Positions 1 through 10,693 are shown, numbered from the stretch's first letter. The stretch is 64,000 nucleotides of DNA from Setomelanomma holmii (GCA_010015745.1 ML978254.1:1-64000); one strand, 5' to 3'. The notes: generated by a model not told the origin, from the sequence alone. Program-made: numbers and translations.

Positions 1-1853
1 TAACGTACTCTACCATCGAGTGGGTCAACCCATCGAGTGGGTCAGTTTCTGCCAAGACCACCCACTCCCTCATCAACGCGACATGCCTTAACAACAGTAC
101 GCGCAATTATCTAACAGAGAAGGCAGAACCTAGCTTGCCCTTTCTGCCTATACTACACGCTAATTTCGAAGCCTCCAACGCGCTGCTGAGGTGTTTAATG
201 TATCTTATATATTATTAACTTGCTGATACTACAGAATTACGCATCACCTTAGAACTCACAACACCTAACATAAGCTTACTGCAACTGAAGAGTAGACAGT
301 TGTCTAATATATACTCAACCTCAATTCGTAAAGATTTGCGCCCTAGCTGTGCAAGGTGGCAGATATGGCTGATAAAGTGCTTAGTGTACGCAGTAGTGAG
401 CTAGTTAGCAAATATTAGGCTAAGAGATTTGTAACGCGTTCAGATAAGCTCAAGATAGCGTTTAATTAAGCAAAGGATCGACAGAGAATACTCTAGGAGG
501 ATCTAGAGATAATTAGCGCGTGGTTCAAGCTAGTAGAGGACACTAAAGCCAAGTACAGCATCTATAACAACAACGTGCATAACTTTAACAAGACTAGCTT
601 CTAGATAGGCGTCATTAGCTTAATGAAGGTCGTCACAGGTGCAGAGAGACGTGCTCAGCTAGAGCTTGTTCAGCCAGGCAATCACAAGTGGGTTACAGTC
701 ATCTAGAGCATCTGCTCGGCTAGAAATGCGACCCCGCCTTTCATCATCTACAAAGGATGCATCCACTTCTCTGCATAGTACAAGGAGACAGATATACTGC
801 ATAATTAGAAGCTCTCAGTCTCTAAGAACGGCTAGACTAACAACGCGCTTGGTCTTAAGTGGTTGAAGCACTTTAACAAGCATACAAAGGCGCGTTAGGT
901 AGAGGGGTATAGGCTGCTTATTTTAGACGGCTATAAGAGCTATCTGAACCAGGATTTCCAGGACTACTGCCTTGAACATAAGATTCTCACCCTCTGCATG
1001 CTACCTCACTTATCGCACGTCCTTCAGCTGCTTAATGTAGTCTGCTTCTTGCTGTTGAAGCGTAAGTACTCCTAACGCGTCAGAGACTTAGTACGCTGAC
1101 GTGTCTTCTATATTAATAAGGAAGGCTTCCTACCAGCCTTTAGAGATGCGTTTTTCAACGTGTTTACAGAGGCTAATTGCCAAAAGGCCTTTAAGGCGTT
1201 AGGTCTAGTCTCTATCAACGCGCAGGTAGTGTTAGGTTGCCTTGAAGTCTGGTTGTGTACCCTACCAGCACCTCTACTATAGGAAACGCTATAGCAGTCA
1301 AAGACACTAAGCAATACACACAAGTTTAGATCCCAGTCAAGGCTAGTAATTAACTCCTTCACTTAGTCACCTGTTACAGCTTAGGCTAGCTTCTCCCAGC
1401 TTATAAAAGGTGGTGAACTGATGCTGCACAGAAACGCGCTTCAAGCAGCCTAGATTTCTGAGCTTAAAGAGCAATTAGCAGTGATGACTAAGAGGGAAAC
1501 GCGCAAACGTAAGCGGATCCAGCAAGGTGGCACAATAGAGTATGGTGAGGCAGCAGCCTAGGTAGCCGCAGAGGCCTCTGTGGCTGCTGGGCGGTCTAAG
1601 AAGGCTCGTGGTGGTGGTGATCAAGAAAGAGTCTAACCAACTACATGGCGCTGTAGGAACTGCAGCAGGACTGGGCACAACGCGTGAACGTGCAAAAAAG
1701 ATGCTGAGATATCTTCTAAGTTAGATGCGAGCACAATATATATAGGTTTCTTGTTTAACAGCAATAAATTAAAGAGTTGTAACGTGAAGTTAGTTGCGCC
1801 AAGGAAAATTTAGCCACTCAATAGTTTGACCCACTCAATGGTAGAGTACGTTA
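1..1853 (+). mobile_element. Pogo/Fot1-like DNA transposon, dead, RIP-mutated
   Basis: The element is bounded by terminal inverted repeats: it starts TAACGTACTCTACCAT and ends with the complement ATGGTAGAGTACGTTA, about 28 bp matching with one mismatch. The outer TA dinucleotides (1-2 and 1852-1853) fit the TA target duplication of Tc1/mariner-pogo elements. Inside is a collapsed DDE transposase on the + strand. Many TAG codons stand where CAG is expected, and TA-rich dinucleotides are frequent, as RIP produces. The left end coincides with the window edge, so the upstream copy of the TA cannot be checked. Confidence 0.85.
365..1720 (+). pseudogene. Decayed DDE transposase with C-terminal zinc knuckle
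   Basis: Reading from the ATG at 365 gives a recognisable pogo-type transposase (DDE_1 fold, CENP-B/Tc5-like) through many stops. It has a helix-turn-helix tail (KRFVTRSDKL), then SAWFKLVEDTKAKYSIY, the NFNKTSF block (normally NFDKTGF), LLILDGYKSY, and HLSHVLQLLNV (normally QPLDV). Near 1645-1700 lies a zinc knuckle of the form CX2CX4HX4C. Catalytic Asp is changed to Asn at two of the signature blocks, and numerous CAG-to-TAG stops are present. Both are expected RIP outcomes on the two strands. No functional protein is possible. Confidence 0.8.
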
Positions 1854-1965
1854 CTTATTAAGTACGTTGTAGATAACGTACTTATCAAGTACGGTAAGAA
1901 TTTCTTTGTATTAGGTAATTAGCTCGTCTGTGTAATTAGCTTGCTCGTAAGGTACGTTATTAGTA
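1854..1965. repeat. Spacer made of transposon-end fragments
   Basis: The 112 bp between the two pogo elements contain inverted pieces of the second element's terminus. TTAAGTACGTT (about 1858-1868) faces AACGTACTTA (about 1876-1885), and CGTACTT-ATC-AAGTACG (1877-1893) is a short hairpin. These look like leftover ends of a third, deleted copy or a tiny MITE. Inference from matching ends only. Confidence 0.45.
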
Positions 1966-2032
1966 TAACGTACTTGATAAGCGAGTCGGTCACTCTGCCA
2001 AGACCCCACCAAAACCTACCGCCTCACACAGT

Positions 2033-4069
2033 ATGAGCGCGATAACTCAACAACATGACAATCTACCAGCTTCAAGAGAGGCACAGTTACAGCTTGCGCT
2101 TTTGGCTATCAAACAAGACGCGAATCTCTCCCAACAACGCGCAGCTACTATCTACAATGTCTCTCAAACAACACTAAGCGACCAACGTGCTAGAAAGCAG
2201 TTTCGACGCAACTGCACGCCTAACTCGCGGAATCTCTGTCCAACTGAGGAGGAAGTGATTGTTCAGCATATACTTGACCTTGACGCGCGAGGATTTTCGC
2301 CCCAGCTTGACGCTGTGAGGGATATGGCTAATCTACTTTGCAAGGAGCGTGGCTGATGGTCAGTGGGCGTCTGCTGGGCTGGAAACCTTGTCAGACGTTG
2401 CCCTGAGCTCCAGGTCAAGTTCAATCGCAAGTACGACTACAGAAGAGCTCTCTGCGAGGATTCTGAGATCATACAAGGCTGGTTCTGACTTGTAGAGAAT
2501 ATGAAGGCTAAGCACAGTATCCTTGATGAAGACACCTACAACTTTGACAAGTCTGGCTTCATAATAGGCATGATATCAACTAGAGCAGTAGTCACAGGCT
2601 CTAAGCATCAAGGACGGCTGAAGACAGTACAGCAGGGTAATTGAGAGTGGACTACGGTGATCTAAGGTATCAACGCAACCAGGTGGGCAATCCCACCCTT
2701 TGTCATCTTCCAGGGCAAGAACCACCTCTCCGCCTGGTACCAGGAGGAGAATCTACCTGGTGACTGGGTTGATGCAGTCTCTGAGAACGGCTAGACAACA
2801 AATGAGCTGTTACGAACAAAGGAAACGACTGGCAAGGAATACATAGGGCACACGGGATGACGCAAGACTTGCATGACCCCCACCAGAGGTCACGTGACCA
2901 CATCCGGCCAAGCCTGGGATGGTTACCATCCCAACTATCCCCGGATATACAAGATTCCTGGGAGGAACGGGATGTCACCCTAAGTATATACATGAGACCG
3001 ATGGCCTCCTATAGACCATCGTGTTCAACTTCGTATTAGCAATCAATCATTGTTCTCACGAGACCCAATACTCTTTTCAGACGACACCATCGTACTATCT
3101 TAGTATTGAACCCCAACCGTCCATCCACAAGTCCCTTGCTCTATCCCCGAGAACCAACCGCTAGACCCAACACATATACCCTTCTGTACAGGCCTTCACA
3201 TGAGCTTGGCCTGCAATGATTGAAGCACTTTGATGCTTATGCAAAAAAAACGTACTGTTGGCACAGTACATTTGCTTATTATTGATGGCCACAAGAGCCA
3301 CAACTCGCTTGATTTCTAGCAGTACTGCAAGGATAACAAGATTAGCACTCTCTACATGCCTTCTCACTTGTCGCACCTCCTGCAGCCTCTTGACGTAGGT
3401 TGTTTCTCGCTGTTGAAGAAGGCGTATAGCTGCTAAGCTGAGAACCTGATGCACAGCAAGATCAACTATATTACTAAACTTAAGTTCTTGCTCTGCTTTA
3501 TTGCTGCCTTTAAGGACTTAATTACTAAAAGCAATATCTAGGGTGGCTTTTAAGGTGCTAGCTTAATTCTACTTAACCTAGAGGCGGTGATATTGAAGCT
3601 TGACGTCCGCCTTAGTACACCTACACTACCTACTGTTGACAACGCTCCTTAGGTGTCTAAAACCCTAAGCAATACTCTAGAATTTAGGTCGCAGTTAACG
3701 CTAATTTAAGAGAGAATACAAATGCATGTAGATAGCTCGCCTAGCTCAATAGTTGAGGCAGTTGAAAAGCTCGCCAAAGGCGCTAAGATGACGGCGCATT
3801 CCTTAGTGTTGATGAGCAACCAAGTTAAGCAGCTTCGAACAGCTAACGAGGCTGCCTCATGCTGTAAAGCACGCAAGAGAAAGCGTATACAGATAGAGGG
3901 TACCCTTACAGCTGAAGAGGGCGTGCGCTTAACTACCTTGAAGGAGTTTGCAGCGCGTAGTGATAGGAAGAAGGCAAAGAAGAGCACGCGTGCTAAGGGC
4001 AGTGAGCTGCCTCAAAGGCGCTGTAGACGCTGCAGCAAGGCTGGGCACAACTTGCGCACATGTAAATAA
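2033..4069 (+). pseudogene. Pogo-type transposase, broken by stops and a nested LTR
   Basis: The first 107 residues (2033-2356) are open and carry an HTH_psq-like domain (QQRAATIYNVSQTTL) followed by the Tc5/CENP-B-like DNA-binding segment. Stops then interrupt the frame. The rest is readable: VKFNRKYDYRRALCEDSE, YNFDKSGFIIG, PPFVIFQGKNHLSAW, then the solo LTR, then LKHFDAYAKK, LLIIDGHKSHNS and LSHLLQPLDVG. The end (3722-4069) contains a basic stretch and a CX2CX4HX4C zinc knuckle (CRRCSKAGHNLRTC). Stops are mainly TGG-to-TGA and CAG-to-TAG. The DDE acidic residues are still present, unlike in the neighbouring element. Confidence 0.85.
2808..3200 (+). mobile_element. Solo LTR of an LTR retrotransposon
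   Basis: A 393-bp block starting TGTTACG and ending CTTCACA (TGT...ACA inverted ends) interrupts the transposase. It is flanked by the perfect 5-bp duplication TGAGC (2803-2807 and 3201-3205). Removing the block and one duplication restores the transposase frame exactly (TTNEL followed by GLQ-stop-LKHF). No internal retrotransposon sequence is present, so the element left by LTR-LTR recombination. A TATA-like CTAAGTATATAC near 2980 suggests + orientation. The superfamily (Copia or Gypsy) cannot be decided from the LTR alone. Confidence 0.92.
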
Positions 4070-4218
4070 GTAGAAAAGATACTCTCTGATTAATTTAAGC
4101 TACTGTGCAGCACTGTAGAGTACTGTTGAGAACTGTTGCGTTGCGTTTTGTACTGTGTGAGACGGTAGATTTTGGTGGGGTCTTGGCAGAGTGACCGACT
4201 CGCTTGTCAAGTACGTTA

Positions 4219-5345
4219 GTGAAAAAACACGACAACAGCGAGAATCTCAATTTTTAGAAAACCCATCACGAAAGCATCAAAACACATCTGCCAGTGGCCG
4301 TGACGACCTCTACAGGCCGTCACGCACCCCCTGCGTCGACTTGGTGCTGTAGAGCCACTGTCGCGGCTGCGGCACACACAGACTGGCAAAATTTGCGAGC
4401 AAGCTACACATTACGGCACGCATATAGAATGCAGCGATAGCCACTTAGACGCAGCACAGCATCACGAGAGCGACGACGGAGCCCAGACATCTCTTCTACG
4501 GTCCTAAACAATTCAACAACACAGTCACTGATAGGCTTTCTATTTAGCCTGTCGCTACTTGACAATGTTTGCGACGTCCCACCTCAACGAACCTGCGACT
4601 GAACGGCATCACCCCTCACACAAACCGCTTCACAGACACCCAGCATGCTACTATTGATGCTACATCACACTACAGATCATCAGACAGCCTTGTCTACTGT
4701 CGACCCAACCTGTGTTAGAGGAGTGGTGACCCTTCGACACACCCGACAAGGTCTGAAGGAGTTTGTGCGGGAGCTTTGATGCTCAGTAGACTTGAAGGAA
4801 CGTTGAAGCAGAGCATCCTCTCGTGAAGCTGGGCCATGACGATGTGCTGCCGTCGCTGTGCTCTGCGGCACAAGTTCCACAGAACACGGCCACATAGGAA
4901 CCTAGTGGGCGGCATCATAGCACGAGAGAATATCGGAACTCAGAGAACACATTCTAAGCCCTAGGGCATGAGGGCAAGCTAGCGTACACAACAGCCGAAC
5001 ATTAGAGGGAGACTGAAGGTATTGCAGTCGCAACACACGAGGCAGAGCGCCTCTATGAGCCTTGCACAATGGTACAAAGATACAAGTCTTTAAGTACAGC
5101 ATACACACAGCGATAACAGTTCGAAGAACGCAAATACAAACAGATAAGTTACGTCACTTCTTGAGGCGAATGTACATAGTCGTAGATAGAAGCTAGACAA
5201 CAGCAGGCCTCTAGGGACAGCTGGCTCCTGTCCGCATGGGTGACGTAGGGTGGCGCAGAACAGTTGTTTTGCATCGCGTCGGCTGTCCGCCAAGTCTGCC
5301 ATCTGGGCATAGCTGCGGACATTGCGGCTGAAACCGAGTAGGATC
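4219..5345. other. Gene-free stretch
   Basis: About 1.1 kb of mixed-composition sequence between the second transposon and the AATG repeat. No reading frame resembles a known family, and I see no paired repeats at its ends. It may be older decayed repeat DNA. Confidence 0.4.
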
Positions 5346-5450
5346 AAATGAATGAATGAATGAATGAACGAACGAATGAATGAATGAATGAACGAACGAA
5401 TGAATGAATGAATGAACGAATGAATGAATGAATGAATGAATGAATGAATT
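5346..5450. repeat. (AATG)n tetranucleotide tract, interrupted by AACG units
   Basis: About 26 units of AATG run without a gap, with some units changed to AACG (a C/T difference) in a regular pattern. It is directly followed by TTTTATTAGTATAG. On the minus strand this reads AATAAA followed by (ATTC)n, the arrangement expected at the 3' end of a non-LTR retrotransposon with a short tandem-repeat tail. The tract itself is certain; the LINE interpretation is inference. Confidence 0.9.
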
Positions 5451-5760
5451 TTATTAGTATAGTTAAGACTACAAGAATATGTCTAATCTACTATACAAGA
5501 ATGTAATCTCGTACTATTAACTAACTTCTAGAGGCTGTTTTAGTACAGAACGTGTTGGTGCTACTAAAGCAGAAGCAGAGTAGTAAGCGCAATCGCGTAG
5601 CAGATACGTTGGAACGACGTTTGCAATGACCAAAGAGCATCTCGTAGAGAGATAGAGTGTAGAAAAGCAAGTTAAGTCGAGATTGTTCTGTATGCATTGA
5701 GATGTGTTTCGACTTGTACCTATCGAAGCATAGGAATCAACTTGGATCACCACCTAATAC
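5451..5760 (-). mobile_element. Possible 3' end of a decayed LINE
   Basis: On the minus strand this segment ends in TACTAATAAAATTC and then runs into the (ATTC)n tract. That is how Tad/I-type fungal LINEs terminate. No reverse transcriptase or other coding similarity can be seen here, so this would be a 5'-truncated copy. The upstream boundary is arbitrary. It could equally be AT-rich unique DNA beside a microsatellite. The stretch from here to 6036 holds no other recognisable feature. Confidence 0.3.
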
Positions 5761-6036
5761 ATGCTGAGATAACTTGAAGCGTCATTTCAACAACGACAAT
5801 CTTGTGGTTCGTTGCCATGCCCTTTGGCTGCACTAAGATTGAGACCACGCGCCAAATTTCCTATCAGAGGGGGTTTATGCGGATGCAAGTCGGTATCCAC
5901 CTAGATTTGACCATTGCCTGCAGCTGCCACATGACTATATCTTTCTGACATTCTCGACTCGCTCCTCGTCGACAGCTTTCGCAAGTACGGGATCAGATCG
6001 GCTAGCTTCGCCTGAGAACACAATTCGTCTTCTTGG

Positions 6037-6800
6037 ATGCGGATTTACGACGAAGCCGCGAAGCCGATTCTTGGACAGAACTCAAGGCTGGACTTACTAC
6101 TAGAAGACCGCGAGTATCCTTTCGCGCATGAGGCTGGCATCTTCATTCCGGAGGAAGACAGCCTCTACATCACGAGCAACCAGTACCCGCACCCAGAAAC
6201 CGGCAAGCCTCACATACACATCTCCCACATACAGTTGCCTCCTGGGGCTGCGAGCAAAGAGACATAATACTCCAGGATCGAGGCAAGTAATGTGTTCATG
6301 CCGAATGGTGGCATCAACTACAAGGAGGGGATATTCTTCTGCACACAAGGCACGCTCGATTCGCCGGAAGGCATAGTCTACATGCCTTTAGGTCTCGAAC
6401 GGGATAGCTCTTCCAAATCCCCCAGAAACGCTTATGAGGCGAAGTTGCTCGTCACGTCCTTCCATAGCCGTTCTTTCAACTCGCCGAAGGACGTTGTTGT
6501 AGATTCAGACGGCTCGATATGGTTCACAGATCCAGTATAGGATTGAGAACAAGGCATTCGTCCACGTCCTAGGCTGCCCAATCAGGTGTATCGCTATGAT
6601 CCTGCCACTAGTGGCACCCGAGCAATTGCGGATGGTTTTGGCAGACCCAATGGAATTTGCTTCAGTCCAAATGAAAAGACCGTGTACGTCACAGATACGG
6701 ACTGGATACATGGTGACGGTGGTATGGATGATGCGAGAGCATCGAGCATGTGCATGCCCTTTCTCTCTGATACTTTTGCCCTATCACAACGTTGAATTCG
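6037..6800 (+). pseudogene. SMP-30/gluconolactonase-like protein, broken
   Basis: The translation matches the SMP-30/gluconolactonase/LRE beta-propeller family, which hydrolyses sugar lactones or related esters. Visible blocks are GIFIPEEDSLYITSNQY, FMPNGGINYKEGIFFCTQG, NSPKDVVVDSDGSIWFTDP, VYRYDPATSGTRAIADGF, RPNGICFSPNEKTVYVTDT and DGGMDDARAS. The frame is broken by stops at about 6265, 6538 and 6544. After about 6770 the expected last third of the propeller (normally continuing past the VTDTD blade) is not recognisable. At most roughly 250 of the usual 350-400 residues remain. It lies beside the transposon-rich edge and is probably a true pseudogene. Confidence 0.8.
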
Positions 6801-6838
6801 CTTCTCTGGTGTGCAAAAAGGCCTTGCTAGGACTCTGA

Positions 6839-7899
6839 ACGAATTCCCAGTTAGCTTGAAGCTTGAAAAGACCATGTTTCTCCAGGGTTACCATTACAGA
6901 CTGCACACGTGGGGCTGATCTTGAATCCCTTCTCTTGCGAGGTCGCTCTAGTCTCTGTTCTTGTTAGGTGAAGTGTCTTCCGACACGCGTCTGGAAAGGA
7001 AATGAAACTGTCTTCTTGGAATGTTCTTCCACGCTTGCGTGATCTTTTAGGTATCAACAATGTTGACTTTGGAAGCCGGGTCGATGTCGGGCAGGTGGAG
7101 AGGTGAGCAAGCTCAAAACGTCTGTGCTCGCTGAGCACTGAGCATGTCATGCAGGTGCGAAGAGCTTCCAACATTCTCCTCCATCGTCCACTTCTAGCTT
7201 TCCCAGATGCCTAAAGTGCCTAGCGAAGAAAGCTTTCGTCTTTGTGTACGCTTCACGACCTGCTGACGCTGCCGACCTGGCCTCGCGCGGCACGAACATT
7301 GACGCTGGACACTGACTGGCATCATCTAGTCATATACACCGTCCCTCGGGGACAAGTCAACTACCTCTATATTGCGCAAGTCGACAGAGCTTCACGGTAG
7401 GCTGCAGCCTATGAGCCGCCGGAGCTTTGCTGCCGATACACATCGACGCACCGAGAGTAATGACTAAACAGCGGATATGTTCGAAACAGCATCCATAAAG
7501 CTGTACCTGCATATCTCATATATGGTTTCATAAGCCCTCGCAAGATAATTTGTAGCTGTCCAATGTATCCTTGGGGACCCGTTGGACGGCCGCCAATCAG
7601 AAAACGATCAACCTGGATCATTCATCTCGATATGATCACGTCAAGCCCTATCTCATTTCTATAATCACTCGCAAGGTGCTGCCGAAAGGTGCGAGGCGAC
7701 AAATTCATTCAGCATGAGACGAAGCGAGGCCGTTCATTGTCCCTAGCCCTAGTCCGGGGCGGCAATTGCAGTCCTTTGTGAGGCGACGAGGTGAGTCTCA
7801 GCCATGTGGAAGTGTATAAGAGGACCAGCAATGCTCTCTAACACGAACGAGGAAAGCATCAAGTCAGGCAACATCTCTTCTGCCGAGATGCACGTCATC
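6839..7899. other. Intergenic region
   Basis: About 1 kb between the SMP-30 remnant and the AA8 gene. The minus-strand frame at 6851-7174 has no recognisable similarity. The last 200 bp presumably hold the AA8 promoter, but I see no clear TATA box or other defined site. Confidence 0.4.
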
Positions 7900-8599
7900 A
7901 TGAAGATCTTCAGCACGCTCATCGGAGCCTTTGTTGCGCTTACTGCGGCTCAAACACCAGGTCCCTACACCGATGCAATGTCTGGGATAACGTTCAATAC
8001 ATTCCAACACGGTAGCGGTTACTTCTTTGGGCTTGCTCTGCCCCAGAACACTACTGGAAATGCCGACTTCATTGCGACCATAGGAGGGAAAGGTACAGGC
8101 TTCAGTGGAATTAGTCTGGGAGGGGGCATGCTCAGCAAGCTACTACTCCTTGCTTGGCCCGATCAGCAGGCTGTCGTCAGCAGCTTCAGGAAGACAGCGT
8201 AAGTGACTGTCATTGACGGGGCGGTATGAGGACCAGACCTTATCACTAACACCTGCCCGCAGCAATTACGGCTCACCAGCCATTGCTACGGGCACCTTTA
8301 CCCAGATTCCGATCACGAACGGGACATACGTGAACAGTACGCACTGGACCTATACCTTCCTTTGCTCAAAATGTATTCAAAGCGACGGCACAACATTCGA
8401 GAATTCCGACACAGCTCCGAGCATTGGCTGGGCGCTCAACGCCAATGGGCCGGCACAGAAGGCGAACCCAGCTGCCTCTGTCTCGAAGCACACCTCAGAA
8501 GGTCAAGTAGTATTCGATCTGAGCAAGGCTAAGAGCAGCCGATTCGATACTTGGAAGAGCTGGGCAAAGCCTACAGTGGCTAGACGACCTAGCGCCTGA
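7900..8599 (+). CDS. Secreted stand-alone AA8 haem cytochrome domain (CDH-cyt type)
   Basis: Two exons, 7900-8198 and 8263-8599, joined across a 64-nt intron (GTAAGT, branch CACTAAC, CAG), give 211 residues. The ATG at 7900 is chosen over the in-frame ATG at 7804 because it directly starts a signal peptide (about residues 1-17, MKIFSTLIGAFVALTAA). The mature part matches the b-type cytochrome domain of cellobiose dehydrogenase (AA8). A Met in GGGML (residue 77) and a His in SKHTSEG (residue 176) sit at the spacing of the two known haem ligands. A CX2C (FLCSKC, 134-137) is present. No dehydrogenase or cellulose-binding domain follows. Family members pass electrons, for example to lytic polysaccharide monooxygenases or iron; the partner here is unknown. 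Confidence 0.88.
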
Positions 8600-9384
8600 T
8601 CGTTTGATGCTTGGAGACATTGAGCGGGTTCCTAGATTGTCACTTCGAAGCCTGACTCAAAGTACACTGAATGTCATTTTTAGCGGAGTAAGATACAGAA
8701 GCTGAGATGGATTCGGACCATGCACCTCAATCTTCCGTTTCCGGACTGCATTGTGCGTCAGTCGGATTGTTTCACTGTTCAAAGTCCAGTGTATATACTA
8801 CTGTCGCGAGCAGCAGTTCCATATCGGTCCATGTTCCGTCGCACTGATGGCCCTCCCGACTTCAGCCTGAATGCTCACGGCGCGACAGATGCGGCTCTCA
8901 TAACTTCGTTTAGACTACCCCGCTTACAAGCTATATACAACTACCTTTGTGGTTGGTCAAGCATAATGCGTCGGATGATCTACAGGAACGCAGTACTGCT
9001 TTATGTTAGCTATCACTCGTTTCTTGGAGCGAATTGCTGTCAATCAGATGGCTAGTCTCTGTGCTGGTTCCTCGCCTGAGAAACGCTTCAGCGCCCATAT
9101 CCACTTCGTATATTGCTTGTCGCTGCCTGCATGAGGTCTCTCACCGCAGCAAGAACGTATACAGGCCTGCAGGATAGCGACACGAGGTTACATGACCGTC
9201 CCAGTTAATAAAAAAAGTAGCGCGAAGCAGCCATCCTGTTAGGCAATTCAACGTAGAACGGTCGTGTTGCGTGGATGAGGTGTCATGTGCGGCATTTTCT
9301 GACCGCGTCGTGCCCAACCTTTCCTTGTCTTCTACACCATTGCACACGTCTCTCATTCTTTGAGACTTCATATAGTTATCCATC
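8600..9384. other. Intergenic region
   Basis: About 0.8 kb. The open frame at 8720-9055 has no recognisable domain and starts beyond the AA8 stop, so I treat it as chance. The end of the region contains the upstream sequence of the Cys-rich gene. Confidence 0.4.
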
Positions 9385-10457
9385 ATGTTAGCATCCTGGC
9401 CATATCTTTACACCGCATTTACCCTCCTCTCGGCTGTGACAATCAGTGCTGCAGTCAAACCTCTCATCACGACGCAGGCTGAGGTTAACACAGAGTGTAA
9501 GACATGCCCGCGGTCGCTGTGCCCCAACAAGCTATACTATGAACAAGAAAACGAGACTTTCAACGTCACTTGTTGAATGTGAGGTACAAAGATCATGGGC
9601 GATAGGTTGTGGTTGAAGAGCGAAGCTGGCTGCTATGTTACGCAGTATGATGCCTGGGAATATGGAGAAGGATGTAATTACTACAATGACCCTCCGAAGT
9701 TCAGTAGCTAAGCTATCCACAAGGGGAGAACGATCTCGCGTATTGCGGTCCTGATTCGGAAGAACAAGACCTTACTATAGAAGATGCAACGCTCAAATAC
9801 AAGACTGAATGCAGATCCTGTCCGCAACTTGATTGCGACGTCATCGCCTACCTGAAGGAAGACATCGATGTGGAGCTTACCTGCTGGTACCCGTACGGTC
9901 AAACCATCATCGATGATCCGTAAGAAATCCCCAATAGTCAATGTGTGCAGCAATTCAAGATCTTCAGATACTGGCTGAAAACAACAAACGGCTGCTACGT
10001 CGCCCGGAAGAATCTCTATGCTAAACCAGACATAATTTACCTCGACGATTGCGGACCAATACCATTACTGGAGATCGAAAAGCATCACAACAAGAACGGC
10101 ACCAGCGACGTCAATAAACGCGCAACGGCACCCAAGCACAATCTCGTATCAGCAAACGAGGCACGAGGGACAATGTATCTTGTCAATGTAACGGTCGGCG
10201 AGGAATACGCTCCTTGTCGCTCGTGTGCGCTGGATAGCTGCCGGGTTGAGAAGACATATGAGTTCAACCAGGAAGTCTGGCTTCAGTGCGTGACAAACGC
10301 AAATAGAACCGGAGGGTCGGATTGGTGGAGTGAAACAACTGACTTCTGTTATATAAAGAACACAGACTCCTGGGAGAGTCCTGAAGGCAACTTCTATCGT
10401 ATGCCAACGTGTGAACGCTTCGAAGGCTCGCCCACAGATCCGGATGCCGACAAATGA
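9385..10457 (+). pseudogene. Secreted three-repeat Cys-rich protein, decayed
   Basis: The ATG at 9385 starts a signal peptide (about residues 1-23, hydrophobic, ending ISAAV). Three related blocks follow. Each has a CX2CX4C or CX2C cluster (TECKTCPRSLC; TECRSCPQLDC; APCRSCALDSC). About 20 residues later comes a Cys in VxxxC, then a W[LS]xTxxxCY[VI] motif (LWLKSEAGCYV; YWLKTTNGCYV; WWSETTDFCYI). I do not recognise the family. The frame is broken by two TGA codons near 9574-9582 (one replaces the Trp found in repeat 2), a one-base shift near 9706-9715 and a stop near 9921. From 9945 the frame stays open for 170 residues to 10457. No plausible GT-AG introns remove the lesions. Confidence 0.65.
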
Positions 10458-10693
10458 TTTGATTGAATCATATCACTGGGTTGCTGAACAACGAGGCAAG
10501 AAGAGGTCAAGAAGTCGCCATCCACGCTTGCAAATCGATCGAGAACGATTCTACAGAGATTTGTATGGAATGACTGGGGCTCCCTTAGAAAGGCAGTGGC
10601 GCACTATCCGGCGGTATCTGCTTGGGAAGTATAGTAGTCAAAGAAATGAATTGCAACACATAGGAAAGGTCCCTGGCACAATATACATGCCAT

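Larger units (their letters stand above)
1966..4218 (+). mobile_element. Pogo-like DNA transposon with 60-bp inverted repeats
   Basis: A long terminal inverted repeat is directly visible. The left end runs from TAACGTACTTGATAAGCG at 1966 to about 2028. Its complement ends at 4218 with only a few differences, mostly C/T or G/A transitions. TA at 1966-1967 and 4217-4218 is the likely target duplication. The transposase is on the + strand. Without the nested LTR the element is about 1.86 kb, normal for pogo/Fot1. It is less mutated than its left neighbour, so it inserted or was silenced later. Confidence 0.9.

Noticed and set aside
2808..3200. LTR block as an intron or part of the transposase
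   Set aside because: It has TGT...ACA ends and a perfect 5-bp flanking duplication, which identify an insertion.
8720..9055. 111-residue plus-strand frame after the AA8 gene
   Set aside because: No similarity and no good splice acceptor linking it to the AA8 gene.
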